From Candidatus Hodarchaeota archaeon (GTDB lineage Archaea; Asgardarchaeota; Heimdallarchaeia; Hodarchaeales; YT1-057), in the NCBI GenBank assembly GCA_016839955.1, contig JAEOTI010000379.1, forward strand, positions 1 through 5,399: a DNA stretch of 5,399 nucleotides. Reading direction: 5' to 3'. Position numbers and translations under genes: made by a program. Of the stretch, positions 1 to 5,399 are shown piece by piece; the first letter of the stretch is position 1; the number at the start of each line of letters is the position of its first letter. Below the pieces are notes generated by a model. It saw only the letters and a list, made by a program, of their open reading frames with translations, was not told where the DNA came from and did no database searches.

Positions 1-1
1 G

Positions 2-928
2 AGATACAAACAAATACCCAATAAAGCGCGCTATACCTTTCTGAGAATCATGTATAGGGTATTTGAATGTATTTATTGGAGTCTTCGAATCTTTAAGGAG
101 ATTCATAAATTTCATGCTGACATCATAATTGCACAATATGCTTATTTTACTGGGTTAATTGGAGCAATAGCTGCAAGGACGTCAAGAAAAAAATGTGTCA
201 ATTATTCTGTCGGAAGCGACTTAAAAAATTTACAATCATCATTAGATATGAGCTTGGTCTCTTGGGAGTTGAAGAACTCCTCCGGAACTATTTGCGTAAG
301 TAAGGATTTGGAGAATATTGCTAAATTGCTTGGAGCCAAAAACACAATAACCATACCCCCACCGCTTGACTTTTCAGATTGCTATGAAAAAGATTTTCAT
401 AAAGACTGGGAGATAATTTCTGTTGCGTCTCTGAAGCCAGTCAAGGCTTTGTCTTATTTGATTAGGGCTATGAGACGTTTAAATAATAGTAAACTTGCTA
501 TTATCGGCGATGGACCTGAAAGAGAAAACTTGAAATCCCTATCAGTGAATTTAGGATTAAACAATCGTGTTTTTTTTCTAGGTCAGCTTGACCATAACTT
601 GATCTGGGAATTTCTCCAAAGGGCTAAGGTTTTTGTTCTCCCCTCAGTAAGCGAAGGATGCCCTCGAGCGATTATTGAAGCAATGGCATGTGGTTTACCT
701 ATAGTTGCCACTAAAGTGGGAGGGATTCCCGAAGTTATAACAAATGATGTAAATGGATTTCTTATACCGTCTCAAAATGAAGATGCTTTAGTAGAGGCAA
801 TAGAAAAACTCCTCAAAGATGTCAATCTCCGAAAAAAAATCTCAAACGAAAATAGAAAAACAGCGAAGAAATATGAAATGCGAATCGTAGGACAAAGAAT
901 GTATGATTACTTGAAGAGCATTGCATGA
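2..928 (+). CDS. Family-4 (GT-B) glycosyltransferase, 5' truncated by window edge
   Basis: This enzyme should transfer a sugar from a nucleotide-sugar donor to a growing glycan on the cytoplasmic face of the membrane. The frame is open from base 2 with no stop, so the ATG at 50 is probably internal. Family-4 enzymes are usually 350-400 residues; 308 codons are visible, and the N-terminal acceptor-domain start with its glycine-rich loop lies outside the window. Counting from the ATG at 50, the C-terminal Rossmann domain shows SVASLKPVKALSYLI near residues 124-138, IIGDGPERENL at 151-161, and VLPSVSEGCPRAIIEAMACG around 196-215. The last contains the E-x7-E donor-binding motif (E202 and E210). 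VGGIPEV and NGFLIP follow. It ends 51 bases before the methyltransferase, in line with a shared operon. Family assignment is firm; donor and acceptor are unknown. Confidence 0.93.
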   Translation, partial: RYKQIPNKARYTFLRIMYRVFECIYWSLRIFKEIHKFHADIIIAQYAYFTGLIGAIAARTSRKKCVNYSVGSDLKNLQSSLDMSLVSWELKNSSGTICVSKDLENIAKLLGAKNTITIPPPLDFSDCYEKDFHKDWEIISVASLKPVKALSYLIRAMRRLNNSKLAIIGDGPERENLKSLSVNLGLNNRVFFLGQLDHNLIWEFLQRAKVFVLPSVSEGCPRAIIEAMACGLPIVATKVGGIPEVITNDVNGFLIPSQNEDALVEAIEKLLKDVNLRKKISNENRKTAKKYEMRIVGQRMYDYLKSIA

Positions 929-979
929 ACTTCTAATAAATTTTTGATTGTGTAGCTTTTTCCCTAACAAAGAGATAGA

Positions 980-1771
980 TTGTCGGATGCAAATCTGGAA
1001 AATTTTGGAAGAATGGATATGGAGACCGAATTCCTTAATATAAGGGGGATAGAAAAATCGTGTACGCATAGAATTGGAATGCACGAGTTTCCTTCTTATC
1101 AAGATTTTCTCGAAATTGCTTTTAAGAAAACTAGTAAGGCGGGATATTTCTTTTTTGATGCCGGGTGTGGAAAAGGGGGGTTTCTGGCGAAGCTCTCGGA
1201 GGATATACATGGCTTTGGATTGGATATCGAAAAAGAAAATATTATAGAAGCTGAAAGAAAGAGAAAAGGGTCACAAAATCGGTTTTTCGTTGTCGGAGAT
1301 TTGCATTATTTACCATTTAAAATGGAAACTTTCAATATTATTTGTTGTCGAGACGTGCTTGAACACGTTAGAAGTGGAGAAAAAGTCATTAATGAATTTA
1401 CTTTCGTTTTGAAAAAAAATGGAATTTGTCTAATCTCAACGACTAATCTTCTGAATCCTGCGATGTTATTGGACACTCTACTTCCTAACAAAATCGGAGC
1501 TAAAATAATCAAAAGACTTGGAGGTCCTGAGTATTACGAGCGCTCTCACAGGTTTTCCCCTTGGAAGATGATCAAGAAATTAAGGGAAAATGAATTGGAT
1601 TTTAAGTTAATAATGATCGGCGTTCCGCCCATAGGAAAACCCTGGATTTATTATAATAAAGATATTAAGCTTCCTCTACTCTACTATCTTTGGATAGTAT
1701 TTGATAAAATTACAAACTTTAACTTATTTAAGAAATTTAAAGAAATAATCATATGTATAGTTCGAAAGTGA
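980..1771 (+). CDS. Class I SAM-dependent methyltransferase (Methyltransf_11/25 type)
   Basis: This is a soluble or peripheral methyltransferase that would use S-adenosylmethionine; in this context a glycan or lipid-linked intermediate is the likely acceptor, by inference. Counting from the TTG at 980, motif I is DAGCGKGG (residues 60-67). GLDIE (80-84) carries the acidic residue that binds the SAM ribose, GDLHYLPF (106-113) is the adenine-contact region, and DVLEHV (125-130) is the typical post-II motif. ISTTN at 152-156 is the next core strand. The last 45 residues are basic and hydrophobic, ending in an IIICIVRK-like tail that may touch the membrane. The start is uncertain. TTG at 980 has only a weak AGAG five bases upstream; an ATG at 1019 has GGAAG at 1007-1011 with 7-base spacing, and an ATG at 1013 is also in frame. 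The catalytic core is the same for all. It follows the glycosyltransferase by 51 bases. Confidence 0.9.
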   Translation: MSDANLENFGRMDMETEFLNIRGIEKSCTHRIGMHEFPSYQDFLEIAFKKTSKAGYFFFDAGCGKGGFLAKLSEDIHGFGLDIEKENIIEAERKRKGSQNRFFVVGDLHYLPFKMETFNIICCRDVLEHVRSGEKVINEFTFVLKKNGICLISTTNLLNPAMLLDTLLPNKIGAKIIKRLGGPEYYERSHRFSPWKMIKKLRENELDFKLIMIGVPPIGKPWIYYNKDIKLPLLYYLWIVFDKITNFNLFKKFKEIIICIVRK

Positions 1772-1772
1772 A

Positions 1773-1785
1773 ATGCATGCGCGCG
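1773..1785. repeat. ATGCATGC palindrome with alternating purine-pyrimidine extension
   Basis: One base after the methyltransferase stop, ATGCATGC runs into GCGCG, giving 13 bases of strictly alternating purine and pyrimidine. The same ATGCATGC core recurs at 3830-3840 and 3948-3961. It also marks the left edge of the recognisable glycosyltransferase remnant. A role as a recombination junction, a protein-binding site or a Z-DNA-prone tract is inference. Confidence 0.5.
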
Positions 1786-1983
1786 AATTAGAGTAGGTGG
1801 CGTGCTGGAAGTTGCAATTGATGGTGTTAACGTTTTCTAGTACCCCCTAGAGATTATAAAGCACTTGCTGAAGCTATAGTCAAAGTGTTAACTGATGAAA
1901 ATTTCCATAATAGTGTGTCAACCAAAAATAGAATAATTGCTCAGCAATATTTGATGACGATTATTTGGTCAAAGGATGTATAA
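1781..1983 (+). pseudogene. C-terminal remnant of a second family-4 glycosyltransferase, frameshifted
   Basis: No intact gene is present, but the conserved end of a GT-B glycosyltransferase is readable in two frames. From about 1781 to 1831 the frame gives RVGGVLEVAIDGVN. From 1837 to the stop at 1981-1983 a second frame gives FLVPPRDYKALAEAIVKVL followed by TDEN and about 25 weaker residues. The family consensus here is VGGVPEV..DGVNGFLVPPRD..ALAEAI. Adding a single G at 1832-1833 restores the N-G-F-L motif exactly and joins the frames, so a one-base deletion is the simplest explanation. Everything upstream, including the E-x7-E motif, is absent, so the gene was already truncated. It resembles the C-terminus of the glycosyltransferase ending at 928 but is clearly diverged, so it is not a recent tandem copy. 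The stub fills most of the gap before the next gene and has lost function. Confidence 0.75.
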
Positions 1984-2019
1984 TTACACAAAAAAATATT
2001 GCCTATTTACTGGACGTAA

Positions 2020-2024
2020 GAGGT
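2020..2024 (+). promoter_or_regulatory. Ribosome binding site deciding the ATG start at 2031
   Basis: GAGGT sits six bases before the ATG at 2031 (within AAGAGGTCTTGAG). It supports that ATG over the longer in-frame TTG start at 1965, whose extra 22 codons overlap the decayed glycosyltransferase stub. Confidence 0.6.
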
Positions 2025-2030
2025 CTTGAG

Positions 2031-3821
2031 ATGCCAGGAATTAGTTTAATTTCTACGAAAATAAATCGTAGCGATCTAATTGATAAATTTACGAAAGCTC
2101 AACTAATTATGAAACATGATCTCGCCTACAAGAATCGAATATTTTTTGAAACTGATCACACTATTATCGGGTACACTGGGTATGACGAATATCCAATGAA
2201 CTATTGGGAATGCCATGATTATTTCGTTATACAAGAAGGAATGATTTATAACCTTTCGAGAGACGAAGTAAATACTTTTGTATTTGATCTTGTTTCACAA
2301 GATAGGAAATCTTCGATATCCATCAGCGCTGTTAAAAATTTTTTGTTCAAAACAGACGGAGAGTTCGTTCTTATAATATTCGATAAGATGAAGAAAGATT
2401 TAATTATTTTAAATGATGCGTTGGGGAGACTTCCGCTTTATTATTGTGCGGACAATCAGAAATTTGTTCTTTCCAGAGAAATTAAGTTCATCACAAAATT
2501 TATGGCACATATTAATCTTGATAAATTGGCTGTAGCAGAGTATCTTCTTTTCGGATATCCATTGGGAACTAGGACGCTGATTGACAATGTCAACAAGTTA
2601 GATCCAGCTGTATTGTTAAAATATGATATAAGGTTGGGTAGATTAGAAGTAAAAAAAGCGTATGTGTGGAACCTTGAGAGTAAAACTATTGGAAACGAAT
2701 CTCCAAAAGAATATGTAGAAAATTTAGTAACACTTTTTCGGAATGCGATTAAATCCAGAGTTGAATCGCTGAAGAGGTTCAGGAATATTGTCACTTTGAG
2801 TGGCGGATTAGATTCGCGCGCGGTATCAATAGGACTCAGAGAAATAGATCCGAAATTAACTGCGGTTACCTTTCTCGATTATGAAAAAAAGTCATCCGAC
2901 GATGTAAATGTGGTTCAGAAGTTGGTTCAAAAATTTCACATAAATTGGAAATTAGTTGAACTAAAAAAAAGGGATTTGGAAGATATGAGACGTCTTATAG
3001 AATTGAAGGATGGTCTAAACTATGCGGCCATGGGCTTCATTTTGGATTTCTATACTAAGATTAAACACAATTTTGGGAATGAAATTGTATGTTTTAACGG
3101 AATTGGGGGTAATACGGTGCTTGAGTATAGAGCGCATAGAGAATTGAAGTCAATGAATGAATTAGTGAATGTTATAATAGATAAATATTCAACTTTCAAA
3201 TTGAGCGAAGTTCTCAAAATTTTGGACTTAAGTATAGACAAAATAAAGAAGGAAATTATATCTGTTCTTTTAAACTATCCCGAGAATGACTTAAATAAAA
3301 AGTTAAATCATTTTGTTATTTTTGATAGAGGAAGAAACTTCGTATTTGAAGGAGAGGATCGAGATAGATTCTTTTTTTGGTCAACAAATCCATATTTTTC
3401 AACACCATTTTTTGATTACGCAGTGAAAGCTCCGCGCAATTATTTGAGGTATAACAATTTAAGACGAATGTTGTTGAAAACTTTGGATAAGAAATCATTG
3501 AAGATTAGGTATGCCAATTGGTCGCTATTTGGTAGGTTATTAGGTCCGTGGTCTTATTACTTGTTGCCAAGAATTGAAGAAACTGTACTTGATAATGCTA
3601 TACTCAGAAAAATAATCAAGTACATCTATAAAATAAAAGTAAACATAAAATACGACCCACAAAAAGAGATAAATAATTATCAAGAGTTAGATACCCCATC
3701 AAGCATAAATGACATGTTCATTTTGAAAAATGTAAATAAACTATTGAATCAGGATTTAAATGAAACAAAGTTTTTTAATCTAATTACTATCCTTCTTTAT
3801 GCCCAATACCTACAACAGTAG
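2031..3821 (+). CDS. Asparagine-synthetase-like amidotransferase lacking the N-terminal nucleophile Cys
   Basis: This 596-residue, two-domain protein of the class II glutamine amidotransferase/asparagine synthetase family would adenylate a carboxylate and form an amide. The N-terminal domain begins MPGISLIS, where true asparagine synthetase B has MCGIAGI. The Cys2 nucleophile that hydrolyses glutamine is therefore replaced by Pro. Other N-terminal landmarks remain: EGMIYN (about 69-74), DGEFVLIIFD (109-118), DALGRLPLYY (129-138) and LSREIKF. The synthetase domain has the ATP-pyrophosphatase loop SGGLDSR at 257-263, GIGGNT near 357-362 (family consensus GxGGDE, so the acidic pair is changed), and PYFSTPFFD near 454-462. 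The start at 2031 is chosen from GAGGT six bases upstream and from the family N-terminus; the TTG at 1965 would add 22 residues without family resemblance. Next to sugar-transfer and methyl-transfer genes it may amidate an acidic sugar, using free ammonia or a partner glutaminase. Asparagine production itself is less likely. Confidence 0.88.
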   Translation: MPGISLISTKINRSDLIDKFTKAQLIMKHDLAYKNRIFFETDHTIIGYTGYDEYPMNYWECHDYFVIQEGMIYNLSRDEVNTFVFDLVSQDRKSSISISAVKNFLFKTDGEFVLIIFDKMKKDLIILNDALGRLPLYYCADNQKFVLSREIKFITKFMAHINLDKLAVAEYLLFGYPLGTRTLIDNVNKLDPAVLLKYDIRLGRLEVKKAYVWNLESKTIGNESPKEYVENLVTLFRNAIKSRVESLKRFRNIVTLSGGLDSRAVSIGLREIDPKLTAVTFLDYEKKSSDDVNVVQKLVQKFHINWKLVELKKRDLEDMRRLIELKDGLNYAAMGFILDFYTKIKHNFGNEIVCFNGIGGNTVLEYRAHRELKSMNELVNVIIDKYSTFKLSEVLKILDLSIDKIKKEIISVLLNYPENDLNKKLNHFVIFDRGRNFVFEGEDRDRFFFWSTNPYFSTPFFDYAVKAPRNYLRYNNLRRMLLKTLDKKSLKIRYANWSLFGRLLGPWSYYLLPRIEETVLDNAILRKIIKYIYKIKVNIKYDPQKEINNYQELDTPSSINDMFILKNVNKLLNQDLNETKFFNLITILLYAQYLQQ

Positions 3822-3826
3822 TAAAG

Positions 3827-3964
3827 TTAATGCATGCATGAAAAGAATTTGAAGGAGACTGTAGGATAGAAAAACTTTTACTCCCTGTTCATTCCCATAT
3901 TTTTACTCACCGACTAATCTGTTTTAAAGGACATCAAGTCGCTAGATATGCATGCATGCATTAA
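3827..3964. repeat. 14-bp inverted repeat of ATGCATGC type enclosing 110 bp
   Basis: TTAATGCATGCATG at 3827-3840 is the exact reverse complement of CATGCATGCATTAA at 3951-3964. The right arm lies within a longer perfect palindrome, ATGCATGCATGCAT (3948-3961). Because the core is itself palindromic, part of the match is automatic, but the TTAA ends on the outer sides are not. The 110 bp between the arms hold no gene I can recognise. They could be a small non-autonomous element, a hairpin RNA, or two binding sites of one dimeric regulator. Confidence 0.6.
3871..3908 (+). terminator. T-rich candidate transcription end downstream of the glycan genes
   Basis: Two copies of TTTTACTC (3876-3883 and 3901-3908, the latter preceded by an extra T) lie 50-90 bases after the asparagine-synthetase-like stop. 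Archaeal transcription commonly ends in such short T runs without a stem-loop. There is no GC-rich hairpin, so the call rests on position and T-richness only. Confidence 0.25.
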
Positions 3965-3966
3965 TC

Positions 3967-4011
3967 ATTAGTGTATTAAATCCTTCATCATTAGAATTGC
4001 TAATTAGTGTA
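3967..4011 (+). promoter_or_regulatory. Candidate promoter/operator upstream of the racemase
   Basis: TATTAAAT at 3974-3981 could serve as an archaeal TATA-like box, placing transcription start near 4003-4010 and leaving a 30-40-base leader with the ribosome site. The stretch also carries a direct repeat ATTAGTGTA (3967-3975 and 4003-4011) 36 bases apart, with a partial third ATTAG at 3990-3994. The repeats bracket the candidate box, an arrangement seen for regulator sites. No clear purine-rich BRE is visible, so confidence is low. Confidence 0.3.
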
Positions 4012-4024
4012 CAATGCAAAGTGA

Positions 4025-4030
4025 AGGAGG
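4025..4030 (+). promoter_or_regulatory. Strong ribosome binding site AGGAGG deciding a CTG start
   Basis: AGGAGG ends nine bases before the CTG at 4040. The in-frame stop TGA at 4022-4024 lies just upstream, and there is no ATG, GTG or TTG between that stop and the TTG at 4064. The site therefore points at the CTG codon. Confidence 0.75.
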
Positions 4031-4039
4031 AACGAAGAT

Positions 4040-4804
4040 CTGAAGGACAAAGTTGTTGGAATATTGGGTGGTATGGGCCCTGAAGCTACAGTTGAACTGT
4101 TATATAAGATCATTAAGTCTACTCCAGCCAAGAAAGATCAAGACCATATACACGTAATTATGGACAATAATCCCAAAATAGCGGACAGAACAATGGCTAT
4201 TCTAAATAACAAAACCAGCCCTTTACCCGAGATGGTGAAGACCGCCAAGAACATTGAAAAAGCAGGAGCAGATTTCATTATCATACCTTGTAATGCAGCT
4301 CACCACTACTATGAAAACTTGAAAAAGGAAATAGGGATTCCTGTCTTGAACATGATAGAACTAACTGCTCTGGCAATAAACGAATGCTTTCCAAAGGTTA
4401 AAAAAGTAGGAATAATTGCTACAACAGGAACGATAAAAACCAAGATGTACGACACGTTACTGGAGAGAATAGGGATAAAAGCGATTTACCCATCCAAACT
4501 GCAACATATGGTTATGAAAGCGATATATAATAATATCAAGCGTGGTCGAATAAAGGAGGGAAGGGAAATTATAGTTAAGGTGGCTGAATATCTAACTGAG
4601 AGGGGTTCTGAAGCGATTATAAGTGCCTGCACTGAAGTGTCTTTAGTTCTCAAAAATGTAACCTTGGCTCTCCCAATAATTGATCCGCTTCAAATTCTGG
4701 CAGAGGTAGCTGTGAAAACCGCATTGGGCAATTCTATGATTAAGATATCTTGTAGCAATATACCAAGTGGTTCCATGTTTCTAGGAGAAAATGAAGGAGC
4801 GTAG
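4040..4804 (+). CDS. Aspartate/glutamate racemase family protein (probable CTG start)
   Basis: This cofactor-independent racemase family (Asp/Glu/hydantoin racemase fold) interconverts L- and D-amino acids, usually aspartate or glutamate, in the cytoplasm. With the CTG at 4040 the protein has 254 residues, normal for the family, and begins MKDKVVGILGGMGPEAT, the classic first strand and glycine-rich loop. A start at the TTG of 4064 would cut this strand in half. Both catalytic cysteines are present: C84 in IIPCNAAHHYY and C197 in ISACTEVS. VPVLNMIE-like and VGIIATTGT segments, and the AIYNNIKRGR helix, also fit. Its position after a 218-base gap with its own ribosome site suggests separate transcription from the glycan genes. 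The next small frame has its ribosome site inside this gene's end. D-amino acids could go to surface polymers or signalling; the true substrate cannot be assigned from sequence. Confidence 0.92.
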   Translation: MKDKVVGILGGMGPEATVELLYKIIKSTPAKKDQDHIHVIMDNNPKIADRTMAILNNKTSPLPEMVKTAKNIEKAGADFIIIPCNAAHHYYENLKKEIGIPVLNMIELTALAINECFPKVKKVGIIATTGTIKTKMYDTLLERIGIKAIYPSKLQHMVMKAIYNNIKRGRIKEGREIIVKVAEYLTERGSEAIISACTEVSLVLKNVTLALPIIDPLQILAEVAVKTALGNSMIKISCSNIPSGSMFLGENEGA

Positions 4805-4810
4805 AAAAAA

Positions 4811-5024
4811 ATGTGCGCCGTTTGTTCCAAAATTGTGTGTTGGTTGAAAGTAACGAGTCTAAATAGTTGATGTGGATTGGAAATATATTAATAGGTGCAA
4901 AAATTGTTGCCACGAAACAAGTTATTATGATAGTAATTGCTTTCAATGCAAAAATCGTGGCGCGAAAATCATTTATGTAAAAGTCTGTGGAAAAAATGAG
5001 GCTTCACCTAATATGATTTTATGA
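4811..5024 (+). pseudogene. Small Cys-rich zinc-ribbon-like gene, apparently split by a one-base frameshift
   Basis: An ATG at 4811 follows GGAG at 4796-4799, inside the racemase end, and reads MCAVCSKIVCWLKVTSLNS to a TGA at 4868-4870. A second frame continues DVDWKYINRCKNCC, then CFQCKNRGAK and IIYVKVCG, to the TGA at 5022-5024. Removing one T at 4867-4868 joins them into a single 70-residue protein with three CxxC pairs (CAVC, CKNC, CFQC) plus isolated cysteines, a pattern typical of zinc ribbons. As the sequence stands, the downstream part could only start at the GTG of 4872, giving 50 residues with two CxxC pairs, and without a clear ribosome site. It may be a recent pseudogene, an assembly indel, or a recoding site at the UGA. 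I do not recognise the family; nucleic-acid or protein binding is only a guess from the cysteine pattern. Confidence 0.45.
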
Positions 5025-5033
5025 GAGGATTCA

Positions 5034-5399
5034 TTATTCCATCCAAATTTGAATATTTCTCCAATAAATTGAAGTGACCGTTTCGTTAACTTGCTTATAA
5101 TGGTTGATTATTGATATTTCATTAGCTTCTTGCGTTATAGTTTGTCCGTGATAATCGGTTACTTTTTCATCGTTAAACCATAACTCAAAAACTCCGTTAG
5201 CGGAATCGAGTTTAACATGCGATCTGATAACTAAAGATTCGCCTCTCTGCACAATCCCTTCCAGATTTCCAGTAGTCCAAATCAATGTTTTAACTTGTTC
5301 ATCTACAGTCGTAGCAGTGATGTAATTGACCTCGTTTTTTATTCTTATAGGACCTGTGCCATCTCCTCCACTACCCTGCAGAAAAATTGAACTTGTGTA
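5034..5399 (-). CDS. C-terminal beta-sandwich domain, polysaccharide-lyase/concanavalin-like, truncated
   Basis: The frame is open from the right window edge to a TAA at 5034-5036, giving 121 residues of the end of a larger protein. The TTG at 5285 lies inside the domain and is not a credible start. The visible part alternates strands: SSIFLQGSGGDG near residues 3-14, then KTLIWTTGNLEGIV, SLVIRSHVKLDSANGVFELW, FNDEKVTDYHGQ, and a final strand SIYWRNIQIWME. The pattern 'hVkld..nGvfElWfNdekv.dy.G' is characteristic of the jelly-roll fold of heparin-lyase-like polysaccharide lyases and related concanavalin-like carbohydrate-binding domains. Catalytic residues cannot be placed in this fragment. 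Such proteins are normally exported, but the N-terminus is not visible. It converges on the small Cys-rich gene with only nine bases between stop codons. It could also be a purely binding module. Confidence 0.65.
   Translation of the reverse strand, partial: YTSSIFLQGSGGDGTGPIRIKNEVNYITATTVDEQVKTLIWTTGNLEGIVQRGESLVIRSHVKLDSANGVFELWFNDEKVTDYHGQTITQEANEISIINHYKQVNETVTSIYWRNIQIWME

Noticed and set aside
842..1210. 122-codon reverse-strand open frame across the glycosyltransferase end and methyltransferase start
   Set aside because: It overlaps the conserved methyltransferase motif I on the other strand, shows no family motif, and has no ribosome site; it is a shadow of AT-rich coding DNA.
1965..2030. 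Longer amidotransferase start at TTG 1965
   Set aside because: The extra 22 residues overlap the glycosyltransferase stub in another frame and lack family resemblance, while ATG 2031 has GAGGT six bases upstream and the expected N-terminus.
2456..2794. 112-codon reverse-strand open frame inside the amidotransferase
   Set aside because: It is fully contained in a well-supported gene and its translation has no recognisable domain; the same applies to the shorter reverse frames at 1306-1512, 3050-3241, 3316-3498 and 4740-4946.
2813..2823. CGCGCGCG tract inside the amidotransferase
   Set aside because: It encodes the conserved Ser-Arg-Ala-Val stretch after the ATP-binding loop, so codon choice explains it.
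3843..3964. Possible short coding frame between the palindromes, ending at the TAA within the right arm
   Set aside because: It has no standard start codon near the AAGGAG at 3852-3857 and I recognise no motif in its translation.
3984..4015. Sigma-70-like promoter (TTCATC ... TACAAT) before the racemase
   Set aside because: The spacing of 20 bases is too long and the -35 match is poor; it gives no solid support for a bacterial promoter.

Overview
This AT-rich window looks like a piece of a surface-glycan locus followed by an amino-acid metabolism gene, most likely from an uncultured archaeon. I infer Archaea from the heavy use of AGA/AGG and ATA codons, ribosome-binding sites of the GGAGG/GAGGT type without convincing sigma-70 boxes, T-rich gene ends, and the kind of asparagine-synthetase-like and aspartate-racemase-like proteins present. 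This is an inference; an AT-rich bacterium is not excluded.

Positions 1-3821, plus strand: a GT-B family-4 glycosyltransferase cut by the left edge; a class I SAM-dependent methyltransferase; a decayed C-terminal stub of a second family-4 glycosyltransferase broken by a one-base deletion; and an asparagine-synthetase-like amidotransferase whose N-terminal nucleophile cysteine is replaced by proline. Glycosyltransferase, methyltransferase and asparagine-synthetase-like genes together are typical of loci that build and decorate extracellular polysaccharides or protein-linked glycans. One enzyme would add sugars, one would methylate, and one would amidate an acid group such as a uronic acid or form a related amide. 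The exact substrates cannot be read from the sequence.

Positions 3822-4039: an intergenic stretch with unusual ATGCATGC-type palindromes that form a 14-bp inverted repeat around 110 bp, T-rich repeats, and a candidate promoter region. A shorter ATGCATGC copy lies immediately after the methyltransferase stop, beside the glycosyltransferase stub.

Positions 4040-5024, plus strand: an aspartate/glutamate racemase with both catalytic cysteines. It appears to start at a CTG codon behind a strong AGGAGG. It is followed closely by a small cysteine-rich, zinc-ribbon-like gene that seems to be split by a one-base frameshift.

Positions 5034-5399, minus strand: the convergent C-terminal end of a larger protein resembling the beta-sandwich (concanavalin-like) domain of polysaccharide lyases, cut by the right edge. 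It may also concern carbohydrate processing.

There is no CRISPR array, rRNA, recognisable tRNA or intact insertion sequence.
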